A stretch of 64,000 nt of DNA from Zoogloeaceae bacterium. GTDB lineage: Bacteria; Pseudomonadota; Gammaproteobacteria; Burkholderiales; Rhodocyclaceae. The first letter of the stretch is position 1. Each line of letters starts with the position of its first letter. The notes beneath the pieces are model-generated. The model was not told where the DNA came from. It did no database searches and saw nothing but the letters and a program-made list of their open reading frames with translations. The stretch lies in the NCBI GenBank assembly GCA_016791005.1, contig JAEUNY010000057.1:1-64000 (forward strand). The letters run 5' to 3'. A program made the position numbers and the translations under genes. Shown piece by piece: positions 53,152 to 62,860 of the stretch.

Positions 53152-53487
53152 TTACCCACCGCCGGAAATGACCTGGAACACCGGTCGGCGCGCCATTTCA
53201 AGCCAGACCAATTCCCGCCCCACGAGGCGCAGGCGACCAATCTGACGATCCGTGCCATCGACACTGAATTCGAAGCGACAGTCCCGCGCCAGAGACGCCC
53301 GGCCGTTGTCGTCCCGCCCCGGCCGCGTCCGCTCGATCACCACGGTGTCGTCGAGCAGCTGCACGCCGTCCCGGTCGCAAGCCTCCCGGGCCGCGCGGCG
53401 GGCTGCTTCCAGTGCCGCGAGAGAATCCATCCAGTACCAGCCCCCGACCGCGAGAAGCACCAGCGCCGCCACCTCGAAGCCGTTCAT
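53152..53487 (-). CDS. DUF3301 single-pass membrane protein
   Basis: The 111-aa protein starts with one helix (EVAALVLLAVGGWYWMDSL) and has the DUF3301 pattern: AREACDRDGVQLLDDTVV, then RFEFSVDGTDRQIGRLRLVG. Function unknown. The ATG overlaps the end of the MazG-like gene upstream by 4 bp (53484-53487). Confidence 0.85.
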   Translation of the reverse strand: MNGFEVAALVLLAVGGWYWMDSLAALEAARRAAREACDRDGVQLLDDTVVIERTRPGRDDNGRASLARDCRFEFSVDGTDRQIGRLRLVGRELVWLEMARRPVFQVISGGG

Positions 53488-53888
53488 GTCTCGGGGGCTC
53501 CCGTCGTGGGCGCCGCGGACGCCTCCGCGTCCTCGCGATAGAGGGTGTATTTTTCGCTGCGACCCCGGCAACGCGCGACGGGATACTTCAGCTCATTCTT
53601 GGCCAGCTTGGCCAAAGTCGCCTCCCCCAGACTGATGCCGCTCACTTCGGCGAGGAGGAGCAGATACATGAGGACGTCGGCCATTTCGTCGGCCAGGGCG
53701 ACGCGCCCCGCATCGGATGCCGGCAGCGCCTCGATCGCCTCGTCGGTCTGCCACTGGGTCAGTTCCAGCAACTCGGCAGCCTCCAGATTCAAGGAAACGA
53801 TCAGGCTGCGCAGACTGTGGAACTGACGCCAGTCCCGCGCGTCGCGGAAAGCGCATACTCGGCGGGCCAGTTCGGCAAGGTCGTTCAT
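53484..53888 (-). CDS. MazG-like nucleotide pyrophosphohydrolase
   Basis: The 134-aa protein has the EEXXE...EXXD metal site: LNLEAAELLELTQW near residue 35 and DEMADVLMYLLLLAE near 67. Such iMazG/dCTPase-type enzymes hydrolyse non-canonical or deoxycytidine triphosphates. It is co-transcribed with DUF3301 and divergent from pepD. Confidence 0.88.
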   Translation of the reverse strand: MNDLAELARRVCAFRDARDWRQFHSLRSLIVSLNLEAAELLELTQWQTDEAIEALPASDAGRVALADEMADVLMYLLLLAEVSGISLGEATLAKLAKNELKYPVARCRGRSEKYTLYREDAEASAAPTTGAPET

Positions 53889-53950
53889 GGGCGGTTCTCC
53901 ATTGGCGTGGCATTATCCCCTCCTCCCCGGCACCACCTCAAACCCTGGCC

Positions 53951-55447
53951 ATGGATTCGACGCCCCCCCTCGAGCATCTTTCTCCGCCGTCCGTCTGGCG
54001 CCACTTCGCCACCCTGTGCCGGATTCCGCGGCCCTCCGGGCACGAGGGCGCCATTCGAGACACCCTCGCCGCCTGGGCCCGCCTGCGCGGCTTGCCAACC
54101 CGGATCGACACAACCGGTAACCTGGTAATTCGCAAGCCCGCCACCCCGGGACGGGAGGATCGGCCAATCCTGGTGCTGCAAGGCCACCTGGACATGGTCT
54201 GCCAAAAGCGCAAGGACAGTCCGCATGATTTCCTGAGCGACCCCATCCGGCCAGTCGTCCGCCATGGCTGGGTGGTGGCGGAGGAGACCACCCTGGGGGC
54301 GGACAACGGAATCGGCGTCGCACTTGCCCTGGCCGCGCTGGAGTCCACCGACCTCGCCCACGGCCCGCTGGAAGTCCTTCTCACCCTCGACGAGGAATCA
54401 GGGATGACGGGCGCCTGGGGCCTCGAAGCCGACGCCCTTGCCGGCCGCCTGATGATCAATCTGGATACCGAGGAATGGGGCCGGGTCTACGTGGGCTGCG
54501 CCGGCGGGGTCGATGTGCTTGTCGGCCACGATTTCCCCACCGAGCCGCCCTCGGCCCGCGCCATCGGTCTCACCCTCACCCTGGGCGGCCTGCAGGGCGG
54601 GCATTCCGGGGTGGATATCCACCTCGAACGCGGCAATGCGATCAAGCTCCTCACCCGGGTTCTCGCGGCCCTGGCGCCCCTGGGGCTCCAGTTGGCGAAG
54701 CTGCAGGGGGGCACGGCACGCAATGCCCTGCCCCGGGACGCGGAGGCCTGGGTGGCTTGCCCGGCGGACCGCGAGGCCGAATGGCGGGCCACCCTCAGCG
54801 CACTGCAAGCCCAACTCCGGGAAGAACTCGCAGGCACCGACGAAGGCCTGACCCTCACCTTGTCGCCCCCCGGGCCCCCGCCGGAATCGGTCTTGCCCCC
54901 TGGGGCCCAACGCCAATTGCTCGGCGTGTTGCTCTCGGCCCCCCACGGCGTGCGGCGCTGGAGTCGTCGTGTGCCAGGGGTGGTGGAGACGTCGAACAAC
55001 CTGGGTTTGGTGAGCCTGGAAAGCGGCCCTGCCGGGGCCAGCTTTTCGGCCCACTTCATGGTGCGCTCCCTGGTCGCGACCGGTTCGACGGAGCTCGCCG
55101 ATCAGATTGTGGCGCTCTTCTCCCTCATCGGTGCCCACGCTGAGCTGAGCGGCGCCTATCCGGGCTGGGCGCCTCGTCCCGCCTCCCCGCTGCTCGCCTG
55201 GTTCCAGCGCCTCCACGCGCAGGAATTCGGCGCCCCGGCGGAAGTTGCGGTGATTCACGCCGGCCTGGAATGCGGCATCCTCGCGAGCAAATTTCCCGGT
55301 CTCGACGTCGTATCCTTCGGCCCCGACATCCGGGGTGCCCACGCGCCGGGGGAGCGGGTGCATGTGGCCAGCGTTGACGCGGCCTGGCGCCTACTTGCCA
55401 CCCTCCTTGCCGAATTGCCCGCCGGCGGCCCCGCTGCCCAACCCTGA
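53951..55447 (+). CDS. pepD: Aminoacyl-histidine dipeptidase PepD
   Basis: The 498-aa M20-type dizinc peptidase cleaves Xaa-His dipeptides. Metal ligands appear in QGHLDMV (H), LGADNGIG (D), LDEESGM (catalytic Glu and ligand Glu), NLDTEEWG (D) and VIHAGLECG (H). A lid domain, LGGLQGGHSGVDIH, lies near residue 215. Length is close to E. coli PepD (485). It is 15 bp ahead of the ACT protein. Confidence 0.93.
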   Translation: MDSTPPLEHLSPPSVWRHFATLCRIPRPSGHEGAIRDTLAAWARLRGLPTRIDTTGNLVIRKPATPGREDRPILVLQGHLDMVCQKRKDSPHDFLSDPIRPVVRHGWVVAEETTLGADNGIGVALALAALESTDLAHGPLEVLLTLDEESGMTGAWGLEADALAGRLMINLDTEEWGRVYVGCAGGVDVLVGHDFPTEPPSARAIGLTLTLGGLQGGHSGVDIHLERGNAIKLLTRVLAALAPLGLQLAKLQGGTARNALPRDAEAWVACPADREAEWRATLSALQAQLREELAGTDEGLTLTLSPPGPPPESVLPPGAQRQLLGVLLSAPHGVRRWSRRVPGVVETSNNLGLVSLESGPAGASFSAHFMVRSLVATGSTELADQIVALFSLIGAHAELSGAYPGWAPRPASPLLAWFQRLHAQEFGAPAEVAVIHAGLECGILASKFPGLDVVSFGPDIRGAHAPGERVHVASVDAAWRLLATLLAELPAGGPAAQP

Positions 55448-55462
55448 TTCCGGAGACACTCC

Positions 55463-55981
55463 ATGCACACCTCCCTGATCCTCACCGTGATTGGCGACGA
55501 CCGCCCGGGTCTGGTGGAAACCCTGGCCCAGCTCATCACCGCCCACCGCGGCAACTGGCTGGAATCCTCAATGGCCCAGTTGGCCGGCAAGTTTGCCGGC
55601 ATCGTCAAAATCCACGTTCCAGCCGAGGAACTCGAGTCCCTGTGCCGCGATCTGGAAACCCAGTCCGCCCTGCGGGTTGTGGCCCAGGCTGCGCCGGCCG
55701 AACCGATCGCCCGGGAGGGCGCGCGCCTCAAGTTGTCCCTGGTCGGCCAGGACCGCTTGGGCATCGTCCGGGAAGTCACGGCCGTGCTGGCGCGCCACGG
55801 CGTCAATATCGAAGAATTGGCCACCCGCACGGAGAGCGCCCCGATGTCCGGGGAAATGCTTTTCCATGCCACCGCGACCCTCCTCGCCGCACCGGGGGTC
55901 GAGCCACGAGCGGTTCAGGACGATCTCGAGCAGATTTCCCACGAACTGATGGTGGACATCGCACTCTCCGATCACCCCTGA
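55463..55981 (+). CDS. Double-ACT regulator, glycine cleavage protein R-like
   Basis: The 172-aa protein has two ACT domains (residues 3-75, LTVIGDDRPGLVETLAQLI; 85-165, LSLVGQDRLGIVREVTAVL). This architecture belongs to GcvR-type amino-acid sensors that act by protein contacts. No gcv gene is near. The target is unknown. Confidence 0.85.
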   Translation: MHTSLILTVIGDDRPGLVETLAQLITAHRGNWLESSMAQLAGKFAGIVKIHVPAEELESLCRDLETQSALRVVAQAAPAEPIAREGARLKLSLVGQDRLGIVREVTAVLARHGVNIEELATRTESAPMSGEMLFHATATLLAAPGVEPRAVQDDLEQISHELMVDIALSDHP

Positions 55982-56006
55982 AGCCGCGGCACGGTTCCTG
56001 GCTGAC

Positions 56007-56852
56007 CTAAGGGGCTTGTCCCTCGAGGCGGAATTGCCCCGCGCCGTCCTCGGCGAAGACATCGGCCAGATAGGTCAGGGCGGGCTTGAGGCGCTCGGCG
56101 AGGGTCCAGGGCGGATTCACCACGAAGACGCCGCTTCCCAGCATTCCCAGCCCGTCGGAACGTGGCTTCTGGACGCTGAGTTCCGCCCGCAGCCAGTTCG
56201 GCGCACCGATCTTCGAGAGCCGCTCAGACAAATGACGGGCTTCGGGACGCTGGATGAGGGGATACCAGAGGATGAAGGTTCCGGTGGCAAAGCGCCGCAC
56301 CCCCGCCGCCAGGGCCTCCGCCACCCGACGATAGTCAGTCTTGATCTCGTAGGAGGGGTCCATCAGCACCACGCCGCGCCGGCTGGGTGGCGGCAGGACC
56401 GACGCCAGGGCTTCGAATCCGTCCGCCTGATCGACGCGAACCCGGCGTCCGTCTTCGCGGAAATAGCGGGCCAACTGGGGAGCGTCGGTGGAATGAAGCT
56501 CGAAGAGCCGCATGCGGTCGTCCCGGCGCAGGCAATTGGCCGCCAGGGCAGGCGATCCGGGGTAATAACGCAATGCCCCTCCGGCATTGAAGGTCGCAAC
56601 CTCCGACACATAATCGGCCAGGATGGGCGGCAGATTGTCCCCGTCCCACAGGCGTGCGATGCCGCCCAGGAATTCCCCTGTCTGAGCGGCCTGCCCGCTG
56701 CCCAGCGCGTAGCACCCCGCCCCGGCATGGGTATCCACGTAAAGCCAGGGTTTCTCCTTTTGATTCAAGTGGTGAAGGACGTCTAGGAGCACGGCGTGCT
56801 TCAAGACATCGGCATGATTGCCGGCATGGAAGGCGTGGCGGTAACTCAGCAT
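56007..56852 (-). CDS. rlmJ: 23S rRNA (adenine2030-N6)-methyltransferase RlmJ
   Basis: The 281-aa enzyme starts with the family motif MLSYRHAFHAGNHADVLKH. The SAM site is YVDTHAGAGCY near residue 38, and the catalytic motif is VLMDPSYEIK near residue 160, a DPSY variant of the usual DPPY. Full length. Confidence 0.95.
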   Translation of the reverse strand: MLSYRHAFHAGNHADVLKHAVLLDVLHHLNQKEKPWLYVDTHAGAGCYALGSGQAAQTGEFLGGIARLWDGDNLPPILADYVSEVATFNAGGALRYYPGSPALAANCLRRDDRMRLFELHSTDAPQLARYFREDGRRVRVDQADGFEALASVLPPPSRRGVVLMDPSYEIKTDYRRVAEALAAGVRRFATGTFILWYPLIQRPEARHLSERLSKIGAPNWLRAELSVQKPRSDGLGMLGSGVFVVNPPWTLAERLKPALTYLADVFAEDGAGQFRLEGQAP

Positions 56853-57031
56853 GGCGCCAAACTGGGTTCAAGGAATCGGGATGCTATCACCCAAAGCGCC
56901 CCTCACCCCCTGGAGGACGCCACTCCCAACACTCAAAAATTCCTTGTATTTCATGATTCTCAAGGGCTTAGGCCCCTGTTATCATGCGCGACCCTGCGGC
57001 CTCGCCGGCGGTCCAGAAGGAGTTTGCGAAG

Positions 57032-57574
57032 ATGGCGATCTATTCATTAAATAACCGTGCCCCCATTTTTGGTGAAGGCAGCTGGGTGGCGGACACCGCG
57101 ACTGTCGTCGGCGACGTCACCGCCGGGGCCAATGTCAGCGTGTGGTACGGCGCGGTCATCCGCGGGGACAATGATCCGATCACCATCGGCGACAACACCA
57201 ACATTCAGGATGGCTCCATCCTCCATACGGACGACGGCATCCCCCTCACCATCGGTTCCGACGTCACCATCGGCCACATGGTCATGCTGCACGGCTGCAC
57301 CATCGGCGATGGCAGCCTGATCGGCATCAATGCCGTGGTGCTCAACAAGGCAGTGGTGGGCAAGCATTGCATCATCGGTGCCAATGCCCTGATTCCGGAA
57401 GGCAAGGTCATTCCCGACCGCTCCCTCGTGGTGGGCTCCCCCGGCCGCATCATCCGTGAGCTGAATGACAAGGAAGTGGCGGGGATCCTCGCCAACGCCG
57501 CCAACTACGTCGCCCACGCCCGGGAATATGAGACCGGCCTGGTGCGTTTGGATGAATCCAACACCTCGACATAG
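57032..57574 (+). CDS. Gamma-carbonic anhydrase family protein
   Basis: The 180-aa left-handed beta-helix hexapeptide-repeat protein has three metal-site histidines in ILHTDDG and [10 protein letters not shown]. It resembles YrdA-type proteins, whose carbonic anhydrase activity is uncertain because the Glu residues of Cam are absent. AGAAGGAG precedes the ATG at 57032; an ATG at 56984 in frame is less favoured. Confidence 0.9.
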   Translation: MAIYSLNNRAPIFGEGSWVADTATVVGDVTAGANVSVWYGAVIRGDNDPITIGDNTNIQDGSILHTDDGIPLTIGSDVTIGHMVMLHGCTIGDGSLIGINAVVLNKAVVGKHCIIGANALIPEGKVIPDRSLVVGSPGRIIRELNDKEVAGILANAANYVAHAREYETGLVRLDESNTST

Positions 57575-57637
57575 CGTCGCCACAATTTTTTACACCTGAC
57601 CATTCCCGAAATGGTCGGAGTGGCTTATAACGCCGGC

Positions 57638-58360
57638 ATGGCAAATCTGCCCTTTCGCCCCGCCCGGGCGCGCCAAGCACGCAGCATCCTCGTTTTTGCT
57701 GCCGGCCTCCTCGTCCTCTCGCCCATCACCCAGGCCGCAGACCCAGAAGGGGTCACGGTCAGCTTGGCCGCGGACGGGCAACAGGAAGCGCCGAACGATC
57801 TGGCCGTCGCCACCCTGTTCGCCGAATCCACGGACAGCCAGCCTGGCGCCGTCGCCAAGCGGGTCAATGGCCTCATTGCGGGAGCCATCGCCCAGGCGAA
57901 GAAGTATCCGGATGTGAAAGTGCGCTCCGCCAGCAGCCAAACCTACCCGATTTACAGCAAGGGCGGCCGTAGCATCGAAGCTTGGCGAATGCGCAGCGAT
58001 CTGCGGCTCGAAAGCCGCAACCTGGGCGCCGTGGCGGAATTGGTCGGTCAGCTTCAGAAAGACCTGGGGCTGTCCGAAATCACCCTGCAACCTGCCCCGG
58101 AGACCCGGGCCAAGGCCCAGGACGACGCCACCCGCAGCGCCCTGACCGCCTTTCAGGATCGGGCCGGCCTGATTGCCGGCGCCCTGGGCAAGCGTTACCG
58201 GCTGAAGCATCTCGATGTGGGCGCCCAGGGCGTCTATCCACCCCCGCGCCCCATGCCCCGTCTCGCCATGGCCGAAGCAGCTGCCGCGCCCATTCCGATG
58301 GAAGCCGGTGCCAGCACCGTCACGGCCTCGGTGTCCGGCACCATTGAATTGATCGACTAA
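57638..58360 (+). CDS. SIMPL-domain (DUF541) periplasmic protein
   Basis: The 240-aa protein has a signal peptide (ILVFAAGLLVLSPITQA) and the SIMPL domain (VSLAADGQQEAPNDLAVA..., LRLESRNLGAVAELVGQLQ). Members form oligomers in the periplasm and have been linked to oxidative stress tolerance. A short alternative start is at 57611. It is followed closely by the MliC-like gene. Confidence 0.88.
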   Translation: MANLPFRPARARQARSILVFAAGLLVLSPITQAADPEGVTVSLAADGQQEAPNDLAVATLFAESTDSQPGAVAKRVNGLIAGAIAQAKKYPDVKVRSASSQTYPIYSKGGRSIEAWRMRSDLRLESRNLGAVAELVGQLQKDLGLSEITLQPAPETRAKAQDDATRSALTAFQDRAGLIAGALGKRYRLKHLDVGAQGVYPPPRPMPRLAMAEAAAAPIPMEAGASTVTASVSGTIELID

Positions 58361-58389
58361 CCCTGACCTGGACGACTCTTACCCCAATT

Positions 58390-58713
58390 ATGCGCGCCCG
58401 CCCCATTATCGCCCTGTCTGCCCTCGCTCTCATTGCCCTCGGCGCCGCCGGCACCACCATCGGCGCAGAAGACAAGATGCGATCAGTCCATTACGTCTGT
58501 CCCGATGGCGAGCGTTTTTCAGTGGAATACAAGAAAGCCAACGCCCGACTCCGGAATGGCAGCGGGGTGTTTTCCCTCACGGCCAATCCTGCCGAGAGTG
58601 GCCGGCGCTACTCAGACGGCACTCTGATCCTTTCACCCCATGACGGCGGCGCAACGCTCCAGCGCGTGGGCCAGCATCCCGACGATTGCGCGAGCGAAGC
58701 GCAGCGCTCCTAG
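58390..58713 (+). CDS. MliC-like C-type lysozyme inhibitor domain protein
   Basis: The 107-aa secreted protein has a signal peptide (LSALALIALGAAGTTIGA) and an MliC-like domain: VHYVCPDGERFSVEYKKANARL and SGRRYSDGTLILSPHDGGATL. Two cysteines could form the family disulfide. The Ser and Lys that contact lysozyme cannot be verified by eye. No lipobox, so PliC-like periplasmic rather than lipid-anchored. Confidence 0.75.
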   Translation: MRARPIIALSALALIALGAAGTTIGAEDKMRSVHYVCPDGERFSVEYKKANARLRNGSGVFSLTANPAESGRRYSDGTLILSPHDGGATLQRVGQHPDDCASEAQRS

Positions 58714-58810
58714 AATCTGTAACTAGGTCCATTGGCCGGCCCGATCCGGCGTTCCGATCGGTGAGTGCGGAGCATCCGGCCTTCACGCCCGACCACATCG
58801 ATCAGGAAGT

Positions 58811-58825
58811 GTCCCAATCTGGGAC
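58811..58825. promoter_or_regulatory. Perfect inverted repeat upstream of the NlpC/P60 gene
   Basis: GTCCCA-ATC-TGGGAC, a perfect 6-bp repeat with a 3-bp spacer, about 80 bp before the GTG start at 58904. It looks like an operator for a dimeric or hexameric activator; the regulator is unknown. Confidence 0.45.
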
Positions 58826-58903
58826 GGATCTCGCGTTATTTGCCTAGACGCTTAAGTCAGGCTGCACTAAGCTAAGCCCCATGAAGTTCCGTGACGTTGC
58901 GGC

Positions 58904-59428
58904 GTGACACGTCTCCCCCGGCTGACCCTCGGCTACTCGGCATTGGCAGCTGGGGTAATCTCGGCTTGTTCAGTGATTCCTGCCAGCATGACATCGCAGG
59001 CACCGGCCCCTCCCCGCACTACCTATATCACCCTTCCTCAGCCCGATCAGGCCGACGAACTCGTCATGGTGTCCCTAGGGCTCCTCGACGTCGGTTACCG
59101 GTTTGGTGGCACCAATCCGGAAGCCGGGCTCGACTGCAGCGGAATGGTGAGTTACGTGGTTGAACAGGTCAGTGGCCAGCGCCTGCCAAGGAGTGCTGCA
59201 GAAATTGCTGCCCGTACCCGACCGGTGGACCGTGCGGCCCTGCGCCCCGGTGACCTGGTATTTTTCAACACCCAGAACCGCCCGTACTCCCACATGGGAA
59301 TCTACCTGGGAGATGATCGGTTCATCCATGCCCCAAGCAGCCGCGGCAAGGTCCGCCTGGAGCGCCTGGGCAGCCCTTATTTCCGCGATCGATTTGACGG
59401 CGGGCGCAGCCTCCAGCCCGTCGGATGA
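58904..59428 (+). CDS. NlpC/P60 peptidoglycan endopeptidase lipoprotein
   Basis: The 174-aa protein (GTG start) has a probable lipobox (GVISACS) and an NlpC/P60 domain with catalytic Cys in LDCSGMV, His in YSHMGIYL and a polar third residue in FIHAPSS. It cleaves the D-Glu-diaminopimelate bond of peptide stems. Length suits a single-domain hydrolase. Confidence 0.88.
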   Translation: MTRLPRLTLGYSALAAGVISACSVIPASMTSQAPAPPRTTYITLPQPDQADELVMVSLGLLDVGYRFGGTNPEAGLDCSGMVSYVVEQVSGQRLPRSAAEIAARTRPVDRAALRPGDLVFFNTQNRPYSHMGIYLGDDRFIHAPSSRGKVRLERLGSPYFRDRFDGGRSLQPVG

Positions 59429-59500
59429 GCGCGCGACCCACGCTGGAATGTAAGAATTCTTTCTTTGACCAACACCCCCACCTATTCAAGGAGACCTACC

Positions 59501-59935
59501 ATGCCGAATCGACTCATCAGTGAAGTGATCACCGGTCAGACCCTGCAGACCGCGAATGACAAAATGACGGTCCTGGCCGCCGCGCAGGCGATGGTTCAGT
59601 CGCGGATCGGCTCACTTCTCATCGTCGATGACCAGGGCAATCTGGAAGGTATCTTCACCGAGCGCGACGCGCTGTTCCGGGTCATCGCCAAGGGCATCGA
59701 CCCCGCCAAGACCACCCTCAGCGAAGTCATGACCACCAAGCTTCAGACGATCACCGCGGACCGCCCCTTGGGCCATGCGCTGCACCTGATGTATGAAGGG
59801 GGATTCCGTCACGTACCAGTGGTGGACGGCACCAAGCCGGTCGGCGTGATCTCGGCTCGCGACGCCCTTGGCGGTGAAATGACCCAATTCGAAGCGGAGT
59901 TGCACCAGCGCGACGATATCGCCGAGATTCTGTAG
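59501..59935 (+). CDS. Paired CBS-domain protein
   Basis: The 144-aa protein is a tandem CBS pair (VLAAAQAMVQSRIGSLLIVDDQGNLEGIFTERD-type first unit, PLGHALHLMYEGGFRHVPVVD second unit). Such Bateman modules bind adenosine nucleotides. AAGGAG precedes the ATG. No catalytic domain, so it must regulate another protein. Confidence 0.88.
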   Translation: MPNRLISEVITGQTLQTANDKMTVLAAAQAMVQSRIGSLLIVDDQGNLEGIFTERDALFRVIAKGIDPAKTTLSEVMTTKLQTITADRPLGHALHLMYEGGFRHVPVVDGTKPVGVISARDALGGEMTQFEAELHQRDDIAEIL

Positions 59936-59995
59936 CCCCTTGACGCCCTTTGGCCCCACCGTCATCGCCAAGGCCGACGGCGGGGCCCTCGGGAA

Positions 59996-60277
59996 TCAGC
60001 GGGGCTGTTTGTCGGGCAACTGGACGAAAATCTCGTCGGAACGGACCAGGCCAAGCTCGATCCGGGCGCGCTCTTCGATCGCCTCGTAACCGGATTTCAG
60101 GTCCCGGACCTCGGCTTCGAGGCCCGCGTTGCGCTGCTCCAGGCGCCGGTTTTCCTCTTTCTGGGCCTGCAACTGCCGTTCAACTTCCCAGGCCCGGAAC
60201 CACCCGCCCTTCCCCGCCCAAAGGGGAATTTGCATTGCCACCAGCAGGGCAAGAAGAATGAACAGGGGCCAGCGCAT
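59996..60277 (-). CDS. ftsB: Cell division protein FtsB
   Basis: The 93-aa bitopic protein has one helix (PLFILLALLVAMQIPLW) and a periplasmic coiled coil (VERQLQAQKEENRRLEQRN) with the ARIELGLVRSDEIFVQL C-terminal signature. It bridges FtsL and FtsQ in the divisome. Its place after eno is typical. Confidence 0.92.
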   Translation of the reverse strand: MRWPLFILLALLVAMQIPLWAGKGGWFRAWEVERQLQAQKEENRRLEQRNAGLEAEVRDLKSGYEAIEERARIELGLVRSDEIFVQLPDKQPR

Positions 60278-60297
60278 TGGTCAGAAACTCAGTGAAA

Positions 60298-60320
60298 AGC
60301 CGGCCTGAAGGCGGCCGGCT
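60298..60320 (-). terminator. Probable terminator between eno and ftsB
   Basis: AGCCGGCC-N7-GGCCGGCT forms a perfect 8-bp stem; on the minus strand it runs into TTTTC. It may attenuate read-through from eno into ftsB rather than stop it. Confidence 0.55.
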
Positions 60321-60377
60321 CGGATCCTGGGCGGGCGTTCGGCCGTCTGGCACGAACGCTCCACATTCTACCGCGGG

Positions 60378-61688
<1,311 letters not shown>

Positions 61689-62012
61689 TCAAACCTCGGC
61701 ACTCGCCCCGCCGCTGCTGCCCGGAGCCATCAGATCGGCGAAGGTCAGCGCGACGCGTCCGGCAAATCGTTCCAGCAGAGCCACGTGGGCCGGGTGCACA
61801 AAATACTTTTCCAGGGCCTCGCGGTGGGCAAAACCCGCCAGGAGCGCATAATCGGCCGCCTCGGCGTCAGGGGTCGTGTTGGGCCCGTGCAACCAGGCGA
61901 CGGCCAAACCATCTATGTCTCGTTCGAGGCACTCCAGCGCCGCCCCAAGCTCCCGGCAGACGCGGGCCGCATCATCCTCCAGGACGCGAAACAACACCAG
62001 ATGATGAATCAC
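61689..62012 (-). CDS. Dabb-domain protein
   Basis: The 107-aa ferredoxin-like fold protein has the Dabb signature IHHLVLFRV at the start, [24 protein letters not shown] in the middle. It overlaps kdsA by 4 bp (ATGA), so the two are translated together. Function unknown; relatives include dimeric stress proteins. Confidence 0.85.
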   Translation of the reverse strand: MIHHLVLFRVLEDDAARVCRELGAALECLERDIDGLAVAWLHGPNTTPDAEAADYALLAGFAHREALEKYFVHPAHVALLERFAGRVALTFADLMAPGSSGGASAEV

Positions 62013-62845
62013 AGGGAATGCAAAAATCCCCGGCCCTTAACGACCTGATCGATGGCAAGCAGGGTGGTGAGGAGGTCCTTCATCTTGCCCAGCGGCCAGG
62101 CGTTGGGGCCATCGGAGAGTGCGTTGGCCGGATCCGGATGGGTCTCCATGAAGAGCCCCGCGACCCCCACGGCCACCGCCGCCCGGGACAGCACGGGGAC
62201 GAACTCCCGCTGCCCCCCAGAGGCGGTGCCCTGTCCCCCGGGCAACTGGACTGAGTGGGTCGCATCGAACACGACCGGGCAACCCGTATCCCGCATGATG
62301 GCGAGGCTGCGCATGTCCGAGACCAGGTTGTTATAACCGAAGGAGGCGCCCCGCTCGCAGACCATCAGGGTATCCGCACCCCGATTAGCCTCCCGCGCCT
62401 TGTCCACCACGTTTTTCATGTCGGCGGGGGCGAGGAACTGACCCTTCTTGATATTCACGGGCTTGCCCGACGCCGCCACCGCGTGGATGAAATCCGTCTG
62501 CCGGCACAAGAAGGCCGGGGTTTGCAGCACATCCACGACTGCCGCCACCGCCGGCACTTCGTCCACCGCGTGAACGTCGGTCAGCACTGGCACGCCGATC
62601 TGGGCTCGCACCGAATCCAGAATTTTCAGGCCCGCATCCATCCCCAGGCCACGGAAGCTTTTGCCGGAGCTACGGTTCGCCTTGTCGTAGGAGGCCTTGA
62701 AGATGTACGGCATGCCCAAGGCGGAACAGGTTTCCTTCATTGTCCCGGCGACGTCCAGGCAAAGCTGGAGCGATTCGGCCACGCAGGGCCCTGCGATCAG
62801 AAAGACCGGTTGATCGAGTCCGACCTTGAAACCGCACAATTCCAT
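62009..62845 (-). CDS. kdsA: 3-deoxy-D-manno-octulosonate 8-phosphate synthase
   Basis: The 278-aa enzyme condenses PEP with arabinose-5-phosphate for lipopolysaccharide Kdo. Motifs: IAGPCVAES near residue 18, [12 protein letters not shown] near 49, CRQTDF near 113, [10 protein letters not shown] near 130 and [12 protein letters not shown] near 193. The Asn in VNIKKG indicates the metal-independent class. GAGGAG precedes the ATG. Confidence 0.96.
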   Translation of the reverse strand: MELCGFKVGLDQPVFLIAGPCVAESLQLCLDVAGTMKETCSALGMPYIFKASYDKANRSSGKSFRGLGMDAGLKILDSVRAQIGVPVLTDVHAVDEVPAVAAVVDVLQTPAFLCRQTDFIHAVAASGKPVNIKKGQFLAPADMKNVVDKAREANRGADTLMVCERGASFGYNNLVSDMRSLAIMRDTGCPVVFDATHSVQLPGGQGTASGGQREFVPVLSRAAVAVGVAGLFMETHPDPANALSDGPNAWPLGKMKDLLTTLLAIDQVVKGRGFLHSL

Positions 62846-62860
62846 GGTGGCTGCTCCTCT

